NCBI RefSeq assembly: GCF_021290985.1
Contig: NZ_JAJOYU010000005.1
Location: 62,001-126,000 of the forward strand
Length of the DNA: 64,000 bases
Origin: Rheinheimera soli
Lineage (GTDB): Bacteria > Pseudomonadota > Gammaproteobacteria > Enterobacterales > Alteromonadaceae
Reading direction: 5' to 3'
This document shows, in pieces, positions 18,439 to 27,535 of this stretch. Position 1 is the first letter of the stretch, and each line of letters begins with the position of its first letter. The position numbers were made by a program, and so were the translations under genes. The notes under the pieces were generated by a model. That model saw only the letters and a program-made list of their open reading frames with translations, ran no database searches and had not been told where the DNA came from.

Positions 18439-19115
18439 TGCGCTCAAGACGTGATTTTCTGAAATTATCTGCACTCTTAGGTATCGCAGGCCTGACAAAA
18501 ACAAAACCAGCTTTTGCGGCAGCTAAAAAACAACCCGAAGCCATAGTGGTTTCTACCTGGGAACATGGTTTGGCAGCGAATGAGGCCGCCTGGCAAGTAC
18601 TGGCCAAAGGTGGCCGTGCTTTAGATGCGGTGGAAACCGGAGTTCGGGTGCCTGAAGCCGACCCTAAAGTGCGGACTGTAGGTTATGGCGGTTATCCGGA
18701 TCGGGACGGAATAGTCACACTGGATGCCTGCATTATGGACGAGCATATGAACTGTGGTTCAGTGGCCTTTTTGCAAAATATTAAACACCCGATTTCGGTA
18801 GCCCGGCTGGTGATGGAAAAAACACCTCATGTGATGCTGGTCGGCGAAGGCGCAAAACAGTTTGCCTTGCAGCAGGGTTTTAAAGAAGAAAATCTGCTGA
18901 CCGCTGAATCCGAAGCCGACTGGAAAGCCTGGTTAAAGGATCAAAAAATCCAGCAAATTAATATCGAAAATCACGACACCATCGGCATGCTGGCGATGGA
19001 CGCTGCCGGCAATTTAAGCGGAGCTTGTACCACTAGTGGTGCTGCTTACAAAATGCATGGCCGGGTTGGAGATTCACCGTTGATTGGGGCGGTTCTGATG
19101 TTTTTGTGTCGATGA
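18438..19115 (+). pseudogene. Truncated N4-(beta-N-acetylglucosaminyl)-L-asparaginase
   Basis: The first ~217 of 225 residues match glycosylasparaginase (Ntn hydrolase, usual length about 330-350). A twin-arginine-like signal MRSRRDFLKLSALLGIAGL starts it; GGRALDAVETGV and VGYGGYPDRDG follow; the self-cleavage site with nucleophile Thr181 in NHDTIGM and CTTSGAAYKMHGRVGDSPL are present. After GDSPLIGA the frame runs into unrelated sequence (VLMFLCR, stop). The last ~115 residues of the beta subunit, including the substrate-binding part, are gone. The break coincides with the start of a truncated AidA-like frame, so one deletion removed both ends. Confidence 0.85.
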
Positions 19116-19507
19116 TTACACAAAACAGCTACATCGCTAGCAATCAGGGTGGCTCTGAATTGGATGTCAAAGCGAACTCAGGCGATACAGTACGCTGGAC
19201 TGCCAGCACTTTTGACGGTGATACAGACTACACAGCCTTTTTATACAGTGGCAGCTTTAATCCTTCTTCTGGTATTACAGCTTTAAGTTATTTTAATATG
19301 CACACCAGTGTTTATCTGCCAAGCGGCTCAGATCCGGTGAATGGCACGCCAGCCTTATTCCACAACAACGCCTATGCCACTCAGGGTACTGTGATTGAAG
19401 CTGGTCAGAAAATTCAGTACACCTTAAGCTTCAAACTGGTGAACAACAGTACTGGTGCTGTTATTGGTTACTTCAGCTGGGATCCGTTTATCAGCATTGC
19501 TAACTAA
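19106..19507 (+). pseudogene. 5'-truncated AidA/PixA-family inclusion-body protein
   Basis: About 133 residues can be read from GTG 19106. The pattern GGSELDVKANSGDTVRWTA in the first third and GYFSWDPFISIAN at the end is that of the AidA/PixA inclusion-body protein family, whose members are about 170-180 residues long. The N-terminal strand is missing; the in-frame sequence just upstream (GGSDVFVSMITQ) is read in another frame of the asparaginase tail. There is no ribosome-binding site before the GTG. It may still be translated by coupling to the asparaginase stop at 19115, which overlaps. A strong terminator follows. Confidence 0.7.
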
Positions 19508-19522
19508 GATAATTCTCCATCC

Positions 19523-19554
19523 AAAACAGGCCTGAAATTCAGGCCTGTTTTTTT
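19523..19554 (+). terminator. Strong rho-independent terminator
   Basis: AAAACAGGCCTGAA (19523-19536) pairs perfectly with TTCAGGCCTGTTTT (19539-19552), ending in a run of T. It lies 16 bases after the AidA-like stop and is nearly symmetrical, so it may work in both directions. Confidence 0.92.
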
Positions 19555-19728
19555 GGTCTCTATTTAGTGTCAGTTTGGTGTCAGGTTAATCATTTGTAAA
19601 ATCCACACTGGACTAAAAAGACAGCGGCGTTCATAATTTTGTCTCTTTTTTGAAAACAAAGCCTTTTACAATGTGGTCTGGCTTTGGTTCTGCCATTTCT
19701 CTTTTCTGGTCCATGGAGTGAACGCCTT

Positions 19729-19971
19729 ATGCAAGAAGCTCTGGTATTAAAAGTTGAGTTACTTAAATCATTAAGACAACAACGCTTTTTAAGTCAGGAG
19801 GATTTGTTTAACGCTTGTCAGCAGCGGTCATTAAGAGTGTCGCTGGCGACAATCAAAAGAGCGGAGACAGGTAAAAAAGTGAGTTATCGTACAGTGAGGG
19901 AGTTGTCCGCCTTTTATGCAGTGCCTGCGGCGTCTTTGGTGGTGCCGGAGTCGGTAAACTCCGGTGTATGA
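19729..19971 (+). CDS. Small stand-alone helix-turn-helix (XRE-like) protein
   Basis: 80 residues from ATG 19729 with GGAG at 19715-19718. VELLKSLRQQRFLSQEDLFNAC, LRVSLATIKRAETGKKVSYRTV and LSAFYAVPAASLVVPES are the helices of an XRE-type HTH. This version (SLATIKRAETG) is the one usually found at the N-terminus of large ATPase/TPR signalling proteins in this group; here it stands alone, ending shortly after the HTH. It may be a small regulator or the surviving 5' end of a larger gene. A start at 19684 is open but less well supported. Confidence 0.65.
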   Translation: MQEALVLKVELLKSLRQQRFLSQEDLFNACQQRSLRVSLATIKRAETGKKVSYRTVRELSAFYAVPAASLVVPESVNSGV

Positions 19972-19986
19972 CGCACTGAGCTGTAA

Positions 19987-20391
19987 CTATTTTTCAGGAA
20001 AACGCTGTTTCTCAGCTATGCATTTTGCTTTGGTCAGTACAAAAACCTGATCTGATTTATTGTGTCTCAACTGGCATTGTCCCTGGTCAATTTGCAGCAC
20101 AAAGAGGTTGGCTAAATCTATATGGCGGCCGTCCAAAGGGCGGCCTTTATCGTCTTTTAGTACAACAGATTCAATCCAGATTTGGCTTTCAAACAAATAA
20201 GCATTATCGGCCAGCCGGACTAAAGGCCCACCTATGGCTTTTTGGATCTGTTGTTGTAACTCCAGCTTTACCTCTGGTGATGTCTGTGTCAGCACAGCAG
20301 GTTCGGCCACCGCCTGAACCTGCTGACAGGCGCTGATCCCCAGCAACAGACCACTTAACAGGCTGTACTTTAAAAACATCAATTTGGTCAC
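19987..20391 (-). CDS. Small lipoprotein of unknown function
   Basis: 134 residues. Signal peptide with lipobox LLLGISAC (Cys near residue 22). The mature part is hydrophilic with one pair of cysteines (GQCQLRH ... KAKC). No family recognised. Its ATG overlaps the stop of the S41 protease gene by four bases (ATGA), so it is translationally coupled and probably works with that enzyme in the envelope. Confidence 0.75.
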   Translation of the reverse strand: MTKLMFLKYSLLSGLLLGISACQQVQAVAEPAVLTQTSPEVKLELQQQIQKAIGGPLVRLADNAYLFESQIWIESVVLKDDKGRPLDGRHIDLANLFVLQIDQGQCQLRHNKSDQVFVLTKAKCIAEKQRFPEK

Positions 20392-22046
20392 TCTTGTTGA
20401 TCCTTCACTGGTAAACGAATGCTGTTGGTTAAAGGTTTCTCTGCTGGATTTCTGACCGCTGGGCCAGAACCTGCAGTAGCGTCAGACAACGCTGCGCCTC
20501 TAGCAGACAGAGAGCCGACAGCAGTACTGACTCCTGAACCTGTTGAGCTCAGGCAGCTGTCAGTTTCGATGTAATGCAAGGCTGTCTCCAGCATTCCCTC
20601 TTCAGGATCTCCAAGCTGTTTGGAAAAGTCGTCCGTTGCCGTACAACCTTTGATATCTGCAGCAAATACAGGCGCAGTGGTTGGTTTAAAACCATCAGCA
20701 TAGTCACCAAAGCCTTTGGAGTTTATGCCGCTGAACTGGATCGTGAAGTAGGTGGTACCACAGTTATCTGTAGGATAAAAACCATATGGTTTACCACAGG
20801 TTTTTCCGCCTATCTGGATCACTTCGACATCTATACCACGCAGACCATTCATAAAAGCTTCGCTGGCAGAGCAGGTGTTTTCTGTCGTTAGAACATAGAT
20901 ACGGCTTAAATTTAAATTAGGCAATACTGCGCTGGTTAAGGTGCCGGATTCATAGTTAATTTCGCGGTTATAAAAAGGCGTTGGGCTTAAACTGTCGCCT
21001 GTGACCGGATTGGTATTGGGGTATTTATCGTTGAACTGTAAGCGTTCAAAAAACCTGTTCTGAATAATATCAGGGCCTGTCACCATATAACCCAGCTGAC
21101 CAGCCAACGCCAACAAGCCTCCACCGTTATAACGTAAATCCACTACCAGTTCAGAGATAGCTGTATCGCGGAATAGTTTCACTGCATCAATCAACTGGCG
21201 CTGTGCCGGCACTATATAGCTATTAAACTGAAAATAACCTACAGGACCAGTGCTTGTGTTGATAACCTTGGCATTTTGCACCGGACTTGAGGCGACATCT
21301 GCAGAGCGCAGCTGATAGCTGACTTCCGTATTTTCCACAGTGCGGAATCTAAAACTGTGCTGTTCTCCGGTATTGGCAGGGAACAGGCCCGCATTGATAG
21401 TGTTGACCCCTGAGCTGCTGCTGTCATTGACAAAATCAACGCCGTTCACTTCCAGCAGGAAGTCGCCCCTTTTCACGCCAGCCAAAGCTGCCGGCGAGTT
21501 TGGTTCAGTGTAGGCCACAATAAAAGAGCGGGGAGCCCGGGTAGAAGCTACAGACCATTCTATGCCATAACCTGAACTAACACCGGATTGAGATTGCTGC
21601 AGATAATCCGCAGTATTTTGGGTGAAATGGAACTGATCTTTGGCTACGCCTGAATCAGTGACGGCTGTAGTTTTTAATAAATTAAAGTACGCTGAAGTGC
21701 TGTAGCTGGTTGGGTCTATATCTGCAACTTCCCGGTACCACAAATAAGTTCTGTTGTTCCAGGAACGTAACCACATTTTCTCGTGCATGGCGGTTCCGGC
21801 TTTATCCGGATAAAAGCCGCCATTAAATGGATCGGCTCCTGAACGGGGAGAAACGCAAAAGTTTTTAAATTGAGATTCGTCACGGAACTGGCCTGCAGTC
21901 CAGGTCGGAGCTGCTGAGCCGCCACTATTTCCGCCACCACCTGAGCCACCAGTGTCAGAGCCGCCTCCGCCTCCACCTCCGCCGCATGCGGAGAGCAACG
22001 TGAGGCTGGCGAATAGTGTGAAGCTTGATTTTAAGTTCAATTGCAT
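20388..22046 (-). CDS. S41 family C-terminal processing-type peptidase, lipoprotein
   Basis: 552 residues. Lipobox LLSAC with Cys21, then a poly-Gly linker. A PDZ domain lies at about 160-250 (GYGIEWSV, SPAALAGVKRGDFLLEVNG). The S41 catalytic domain follows: VGYFQFNSY, VVDLRYNGGG at 301-310, TTENTCSASEA at 387-397 (the nucleophile serine lies in this SAS segment), and GGKTCGKPYG. It would cut proteins in the periplasm from a lipid anchor. GGAGAAA before ATG 22046 supports the start. Coupled to a small lipoprotein gene. Confidence 0.88.
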   Translation of the reverse strand: MQLNLKSSFTLFASLTLLSACGGGGGGGGSDTGGSGGGGNSGGSAAPTWTAGQFRDESQFKNFCVSPRSGADPFNGGFYPDKAGTAMHEKMWLRSWNNRTYLWYREVADIDPTSYSTSAYFNLLKTTAVTDSGVAKDQFHFTQNTADYLQQSQSGVSSGYGIEWSVASTRAPRSFIVAYTEPNSPAALAGVKRGDFLLEVNGVDFVNDSSSSGVNTINAGLFPANTGEQHSFRFRTVENTEVSYQLRSADVASSPVQNAKVINTSTGPVGYFQFNSYIVPAQRQLIDAVKLFRDTAISELVVDLRYNGGGLLALAGQLGYMVTGPDIIQNRFFERLQFNDKYPNTNPVTGDSLSPTPFYNREINYESGTLTSAVLPNLNLSRIYVLTTENTCSASEAFMNGLRGIDVEVIQIGGKTCGKPYGFYPTDNCGTTYFTIQFSGINSKGFGDYADGFKPTTAPVFAADIKGCTATDDFSKQLGDPEEGMLETALHYIETDSCLSSTGSGVSTAVGSLSARGAALSDATAGSGPAVRNPAEKPLTNSIRLPVKDQQE

Positions 22047-22238
22047 CGAGTTTCTCCATTTTACTGCGTTGCCGGTCTTGTCTGACGGGCCAGATAGCTT
22101 AAAAATTGGCGGGCAGTGTCCCCGGGTAATTATTGAAGAACTTCATAAAGTTTAGTTTTTGTTAGCCTCTGTGCAACCTTTCGGCGCTGTAGCTATGAAC
22201 TCAGGTTAGCCCCTAGAGCGCACAGCGAAGGAGCAAAC

Positions 22239-23069
22239 TTAACGCTCAGAGCCAGAGTATTTACGTTTTGCCGCACAAACAAAAGCAAAATTGCCTGGCA
22301 TCACTAATTCCGGATGTCGGATTTTATTAAACAAGGCCCAGCCGCCTTTGTAACGTCCAGGCTCAATACGATGCATGTACTGGCCACCTTTTTGGCCATC
22401 AAGCATCGCAATCACTCTGTTTCCTTCGACTACAAAACCATCACCAAAACTATCGATGAAGTTTCCTTTTGTCAGCAACACTCTGTCATTACACAACTGA
22501 GCAGTAAATTGTAGCCTACGCTGAAGGTCTCTGATTTTTAGAGTGTTAATTTCATAGGTATAGTCCCATAGCTCCGGGCTTTGTATCAACTCTCCCCGCT
22601 CCACCCGGATCAAGGGCTGGCCTGTGTTATCGGACAAACTAAAAGAAAAACAAAGCCAACCCGATTCCGCATGCAAAGTAAAAAATTCCTGCCCATTGAC
22701 CCAGATGCAATACTGCTCTTCGCTATCTGCTACAAAGTCAGCATAGACCGTATTCATCCCAACAGAGACTTGTACTCTGCGGTTTGGGTCAAAACTAAAA
22801 CCTGGTTTATTAATGCGTTGTTGGTTAAAAGGCTGACGGATGCGTTCAAGCAATGTGCTGGGGCTTAGCAAAGTGGTACGCAGTTGTTTGGCATGTAAAT
22901 GACAGATCAACACAGCGCCAGCGCTATCGGGCTGAAAATAGTAGCGAAACACCGGAGAGCCGCAAAATACGCAGCCATAAAAACAGTGCTGACGCGCGTT
23001 TAGCTTTTGCTGTTCGGTCAGATCTGTTGCTAGACTGAAGTCTGGTTTATGTGCCTCAATTGGCTGCAT
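22239..23069 (-). CDS. HNH-like protein with altered active site
   Basis: 276 residues. The start (LNARQHCFYGCVFCGSPVF) matches a family of HNH-related proteins in which CxxC begins a zinc-bound beta-beta-alpha unit, followed by ICHLHAKQ where the second metal pair lies. In the usual members an acidic residue and His follow the CxxC; here the segment is RYYFQPDSAG, so the catalytic His seems absent. The remaining ~190 residues are beta-rich (SVGMNTVYADFV; LIRVERGELIQSP). It may bind DNA or metal without cutting. Function unknown; it stands alone. Confidence 0.6.
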   Translation of the reverse strand: MQPIEAHKPDFSLATDLTEQQKLNARQHCFYGCVFCGSPVFRYYFQPDSAGAVLICHLHAKQLRTTLLSPSTLLERIRQPFNQQRINKPGFSFDPNRRVQVSVGMNTVYADFVADSEEQYCIWVNGQEFFTLHAESGWLCFSFSLSDNTGQPLIRVERGELIQSPELWDYTYEINTLKIRDLQRRLQFTAQLCNDRVLLTKGNFIDSFGDGFVVEGNRVIAMLDGQKGGQYMHRIEPGRYKGGWALFNKIRHPELVMPGNFAFVCAAKRKYSGSER

Positions 23070-23235
23070 ATCGATAAAACCTGCATAAAATGCGTTGTAA
23101 ATCCGAAGTCTCTAAATTAACTGAGGAGCACAGCTTTTCACAATGGCTGAAAAGCGAAAAAGTGAAGAAAGTCCAACCAGTACGTATTGGTTCTGGTGGT
23201 TAGACTACTGCTATTGAAAAAATCTGCCGTCAGAA

Positions 23236-24111
23236 TTAAAACGAAGTACCAAATACCTGATTGTAAAGCCGGGTCAGCTGTTCTTTGTCTGCAGTGTCGA
23301 CCCAGCCTAAATGGGCATCCAGATAGCGCCTTTGTTGGCTGATATGCTGCAGGCGTTGTTCAAAAAATTTAGTGAGTTGTTGCCCTTCCGCTGTTTTACT
23401 ACAGAGGATGTAGCCCAGCATGTAAGGTTCAGCTTCTTCAATGCTAAAACTGGTTAACTCTGTGGTAGCACTGTATTGCGCCAGATAATGTTGCATGACA
23501 TTAGGGTATTCAATCAGCAGATCGACCCGGTCTTGCACCAGCATATCAATCAGACCTGCGGACATATCCAGAGAGCGGCGTTGCCATAATTTATGCTGCC
23601 ACTCTGGCCGTTGCAGCAGCGTATCCAGTTGCACACCATAAGAACGACCTCCCCCTACCGCAAAATGCAATTTGTTGTCGCCTTGAAGCAATTGCATTAG
23701 GCTAATTTGCTGCTGGCTGTTCAGTTGTTGTTTGAGCCATGCTGTGGTTTGGGAGTTGGTTTTACTGTAAAGCCTTAATCCCGGGAATACGGTGTGGGGA
23801 ATGGCTGTGGCATAGCTAAAGGTTAAACGTTCAGTATTTTTTAGTCTGTTGCCTGCACAAGCTGAGGGTTTGGCCTTCAGCATCGCCATAGCGCGTTCTG
23901 TGGTCGTTTGTATGGGTTCAGCCCGGAAGTCTGTGACATCCTGCATCAATAACTTTAAGGTTAAACCATTGACATCCAGTGCCTGACGGTACTGCTGTGG
24001 TTTTGTCTGGCTGCTGTTATCTGTCAGCCAGACAAAGGTTTGCACTGCAGCGCAAGGCAAAGCCAGTAGTGCACCAACCAATGTAACCATCAAGGATTTA
24101 AGCATGCGCAT
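23236..24111 (-). CDS. Periplasmic solute-binding-type protein (TIGR02285-like)
   Basis: 291 residues with a signal peptide (LALPCAAVQT). The body resembles bacterial extracellular solute-binding family 3 proteins of the TIGR02285 group: ERAMAMLKAKPSACAGNRLKN, TFSYATAIPHTVFPGLRLY, MLVQDRVDLLIEYPNVM. No ABC permease is nearby, so a sensory or accessory role is as likely as transport. It stands between two unrelated minus-strand genes. Confidence 0.75.
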   Translation of the reverse strand: MRMLKSLMVTLVGALLALPCAAVQTFVWLTDNSSQTKPQQYRQALDVNGLTLKLLMQDVTDFRAEPIQTTTERAMAMLKAKPSACAGNRLKNTERLTFSYATAIPHTVFPGLRLYSKTNSQTTAWLKQQLNSQQQISLMQLLQGDNKLHFAVGGGRSYGVQLDTLLQRPEWQHKLWQRRSLDMSAGLIDMLVQDRVDLLIEYPNVMQHYLAQYSATTELTSFSIEEAEPYMLGYILCSKTAEGQQLTKFFEQRLQHISQQRRYLDAHLGWVDTADKEQLTRLYNQVFGTSF

Positions 24112-24177
24112 CGGGGTCCTGCTGCGTATCTTCAGGATCTCAGCATAGAGCAGTCGTATCCGGAATCAAAAGCTATT

Positions 24178-25059
24178 TTATGAAACCATCTCAGGTGCCG
24201 GTGTTTTTCGGGCTGTCAGGCTGCTCCCCAAAGAGGCTGCGATCACCGAAAAAATAGCCAGCCATTGCAACAAACTCAATTGTTCGGTCAGAATAATTAA
24301 ACCTGCCAAAGCCGCTATAGCAGGTTCCAGGCTCATCAGAATACTGAAGCTCTGCGCGGGTAAACGTTTTAACGCGACCATCTCAAGGCTATAAGGAATG
24401 GCGCTGGATAACAGGGCCACCGCAAAAGCAAAAGGAATTACAGCCCAACTGAATAAAGTGCTTCCTGCTGAGGCTAAACCTATAGGAAATAAAAATAAAG
24501 CGGCCACAGCCATACCTAAGGCCACGGCTGTACCACCATGCACAGCACTGCCAGTTTTTTGGCCAAAGATAATGTAACCAGCCCAGCAGGCTCCGGCACC
24601 AAGAGCCAAAGCTACGCCTGCCGGGTCTAAAGCCGTTGCTTCGGTTTGCCATGGTAATAATAATGCGATGCCAGCCATCGCCAAAGCGACCCAAAGTAAA
24701 TCCAGCTTACGTTTAGACGATAACAAAGCGACGGCTAAGGGACCTGTGAATTCTAATGCGACAGCTATACCCAGAGGAATACGCTCAATCGCCAGATAAA
24801 ACATCAGGTTCATACCGCCTAAGCTGATACCGTAAAACCACAAGGCTTTTTGATCCTGTTTGGCTGGCCATTTTTTCCAGGGTTGAAACACTAAAGATAA
24901 AATCAAAGCTGCAAAACCAACCCGCAATGCTGTAGTGCCTTCAGGACCAATGATGGGGAATAGAGTTTTAGCTAACGACGCACCCGACTGGATCACCACC
25001 ATAGCAACCAACACAGAGGCAATGGCCCACCAAAACGTGGCGTTACGGCTTTGTGGCAT
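24178..25059 (-). CDS. rhtA: Threonine/homoserine exporter RhtA
   Basis: 293 residues, ten membrane segments, two EamA repeats. Close similarity to E. coli RhtA is visible along its length, for example QSGASLAKTLFPIIGPEG, FYGISLGGMNLMFYLAIE, PLGIAVALEFTGPLAVALLS, GVALALGAGACWAGYI and PYSLEMVALKRLP. RhtA exports threonine and homoserine from the cytoplasm. It stands alone. Confidence 0.92.
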   Translation of the reverse strand: MPQSRNATFWWAIASVLVAMVVIQSGASLAKTLFPIIGPEGTTALRVGFAALILSLVFQPWKKWPAKQDQKALWFYGISLGGMNLMFYLAIERIPLGIAVALEFTGPLAVALLSSKRKLDLLWVALAMAGIALLLPWQTEATALDPAGVALALGAGACWAGYIIFGQKTGSAVHGGTAVALGMAVAALFLFPIGLASAGSTLFSWAVIPFAFAVALLSSAIPYSLEMVALKRLPAQSFSILMSLEPAIAALAGLIILTEQLSLLQWLAIFSVIAASLGSSLTARKTPAPEMVS

Positions 25060-25215
25060 AAGATTCTCACAACAGGACTAAATAAAACGCATTTTACCAC
25101 TCAAGTTCAGTGCCGGGCGACAGGAAATATCAGATCTTTCGTGGTCTTTATCTGGTGAGCTTATGCAGTTTGCGATAGTCTGCTGCATTACCTCAAACCG
25201 CTTGTCAGGATTTTT

Positions 25216-26217
25216 ATGAAGTTATTCCGTATTCCACTTTGGCTTTGGTTGGTCTTGATTGTTGCAGGCCTTGGTTACGCTTTTCATCCTCATTTGCTGG
25301 AAAAGCTGAATCAACTGGAACAAAAACGCTTGCTGTCTCAGCCCTTGCCTACGGTCAGTGCGATGCCACAGCGGCTGGATTTTCAGCAGCAAATGGCTGA
25401 TTTAACTTACCTGGCCTCTGATGAGCTGGCGGGTCGTGGAACAGGTCAACCAGGCGGCTTAAAAGCCCAGCAATGGCTAGTGACTCAGTTCACCGCTATT
25501 GGGGTGGTCGCAGCGGGTACAGAAGGTTATTTACAGCCTTATCAGCCGAGATCTGGCAAAGCCCAGTTGATGAAAGGGTCTGCTAATGTGTTGGGCCGGA
25601 TTGAAGGCTCGGATCCCACCTTACCTTTGCTGGTGCTGACAGCTCATTATGATCATTTAGGTTTGCATCAAGGTAAGATTTATTATGGAGCTGACGATAA
25701 TGCGTCCGGTGTGGCAGCTTTGCTGGCCATAGCGCGTTATTTTAAACAGCATCCACCTCGTCACCCTATGCTGTTTGCTGCGTTGGATAACGAAGAAAGT
25801 GGTATGTGGGGCGCTCGTATGCTATTTGAGCAAGAGCTGCTGAATCCTGAAAAAATACGGCTGAATATTAATATGGATATGCTTAGTCACGACACCAATA
25901 AGCAACTCATAGCGGTCGGCTCTTATCATTATCCGCAGTTGGAACAACCTCTGCTGCAACTGCAGCAACAAAGTTCAGTACGCTTGTTACTTGGGTATGA
26001 CAGACCAGCATGGCGGGTAGGCACTCATCAGGACTGGACCTTAAGTTCAGACCATAGAGAATTCCACAAACGACAAGTACCTTTTGTGTATTTTGGTGTG
26101 CCGGATCATGCGCATTATCACCAGCCAACAGATACCATAGACAATGTTGATCAGGAGTTTTATCGGGAAGTCAGTGAAACAGTGCTGGATGCAGTGCTGT
26201 TATTTGATGCCAGTTGA
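25216..26217 (+). CDS. M28 family zinc aminopeptidase, membrane-anchored
   Basis: 333 residues. An N-terminal hydrophobic anchor (FRIPLWLWLVLIVAGLGYAF) places it on the periplasmic side. Metal ligands of M28 are visible: TAHYDHLG (His), GADDNASGVAAL (bridging Asp), DNEESGMWG (catalytic Glu-Glu), MDMLSHD (Asp) and DHAHYHQPTDT (last His). It would trim amino acids from peptides. It is 86 bases upstream of sbcD with no clear link. Confidence 0.9.
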   Translation: MKLFRIPLWLWLVLIVAGLGYAFHPHLLEKLNQLEQKRLLSQPLPTVSAMPQRLDFQQQMADLTYLASDELAGRGTGQPGGLKAQQWLVTQFTAIGVVAAGTEGYLQPYQPRSGKAQLMKGSANVLGRIEGSDPTLPLLVLTAHYDHLGLHQGKIYYGADDNASGVAALLAIARYFKQHPPRHPMLFAALDNEESGMWGARMLFEQELLNPEKIRLNINMDMLSHDTNKQLIAVGSYHYPQLEQPLLQLQQQSSVRLLLGYDRPAWRVGTHQDWTLSSDHREFHKRQVPFVYFGVPDHAHYHQPTDTIDNVDQEFYREVSETVLDAVLLFDAS

Positions 26218-26302
26218 TACCAGCTTCTGAGCAACTTATGAAAGTGATAGCCCTGTGCTATGCTGGCCTTATTCCGGCATAGCGCAGCGTATCCAAGTTT
26301 TT

Positions 26303-27535
26303 ATGCGTATTCTTCATAGCTCCGACTGGCATTTAGGCCAGCATTTTATTGGCAAAAGCAGAGCCGACGAGCACAAGGCTTTGTTTGGCTGGCTAAAGCA
26401 ACAAATTGAATTGCATCAGGTCGATGCCTTAATAGTGGCTGGAGATATTTTTGATACCACTACTCCTGCCAGTTATGCCCGCGAGTTGTATCATCAACTG
26501 ATTGTTGACTTACAACCCACTGGCTGCCAGTTGGTGATGCTGGGTGGCAATCACGATTCAGTCGCTGTATTGCAGGAAAGCAAAGAGTTACTGGCTTGTT
26601 TGCACACCCAAGTGGTACCAGGTTGGCTGGGCGCTGCAGAATCTCATCTTCTGGTACTGAATAACAAAGCGGGCGAACCAGGCGCTATTCTGGCGGCTTT
26701 GCCTTTTTTGCGTTCCCGCGATTTACTGCAAAGCCAAAGTGGTCAGCAGGCCAGTGATAAACAGCAGCAATTGCAGCAAGCCATAGCCGACTGTTATCAG
26801 CAGTGTTTCAGTCAGGCTCTAGCACTGCGCTCTGAACTGGCTTTGGAATTGCCTTTGCTCGCGACAGGGCATCTGACTACAGTAGGCGCCAGCAGCAGCG
26901 AGTCGGTACGGGAAATTTATATAGGCTCTTTGGAGGCCTTTCCGGCCAGCGCTTTTCCGGATTTTGACTACATAGCTTTGGGCCATATTCATCAGCCTCA
27001 GTTGGTTGCAGGCAAAGAGCATATCCGTTATAGCGGCTCACCTATTCCTTTGAGTTTTGATGAAGCAAAACAGCAAAAATCCATGGTCTTGCTGGATTTC
27101 AGCAGCGCTGAAGCCAGGATTGAGCTGCTGCCCATTCCTTGTTTTCAGCCACTGTTAAGCCTGAAATGCAGCTTAACTGAACTCCATACTTTATTGCAGC
27201 AGCCACTGGCAAGGCTACAACCCGGACAAAAACTCTGGCTGGAGCTGGTGTTGACGGGCAGCGACGGTTATCTGAGTGATTTGCAAAGCCAGGTGCAACA
27301 GCATCTCGAGACTTTACCGGTAGAATTGTTAAAACTACGTCGGGCACGCCAGGCCGCTGTTGGTGTTTTGCAGGTTGATCAGCAAGAGTCTTTGCATGAA
27401 ATGACACCGGATCTGGTATTGCAGCGACGGCTTGCCGCTGAAGAGTTAACCGACAGCGAACAAGCAGAATTTCAGCAGATGTTGCAGCAAGTGCTGACAC
27501 AGCTGCAGCAACCAGAACCGCAGGTGTTGCCATGA
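26303..27535 (+). CDS. sbcD: DNA repair exonuclease subunit SbcD (Mre11-type)
   Basis: 410 residues from ATG 26303; the family start MRILHSSDWHLGQ fixes it although a ribosome-binding site is weak. Phosphoesterase motifs are in order: SDWHLGQ, VAGDIFDT, LGGNHDS, TGHL and ALGHIHQPQ. With SbcC it forms the nuclease that cuts hairpins and protein-blocked DNA ends. The stop overlaps the sbcC start by four bases (ATGA). Confidence 0.95.
   Translation: MRILHSSDWHLGQHFIGKSRADEHKALFGWLKQQIELHQVDALIVAGDIFDTTTPASYARELYHQLIVDLQPTGCQLVMLGGNHDSVAVLQESKELLACLHTQVVPGWLGAAESHLLVLNNKAGEPGAILAALPFLRSRDLLQSQSGQQASDKQQQLQQAIADCYQQCFSQALALRSELALELPLLATGHLTTVGASSSESVREIYIGSLEAFPASAFPDFDYIALGHIHQPQLVAGKEHIRYSGSPIPLSFDEAKQQKSMVLLDFSSAEARIELLPIPCFQPLLSLKCSLTELHTLLQQPLARLQPGQKLWLELVLTGSDGYLSDLQSQVQQHLETLPVELLKLRRARQAAVGVLQVDQQESLHEMTPDLVLQRRLAAEELTDSEQAEFQQMLQQVLTQLQQPEPQVLP

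Noticed and set aside
23143-23217. 24-codon open frame ending TYWFWWLDYCY
   Set aside because: The nearest ribosome-binding site (GAGGAG) is about 14 bases away and nothing else supports it; the aromatic tail is curious but likely chance.
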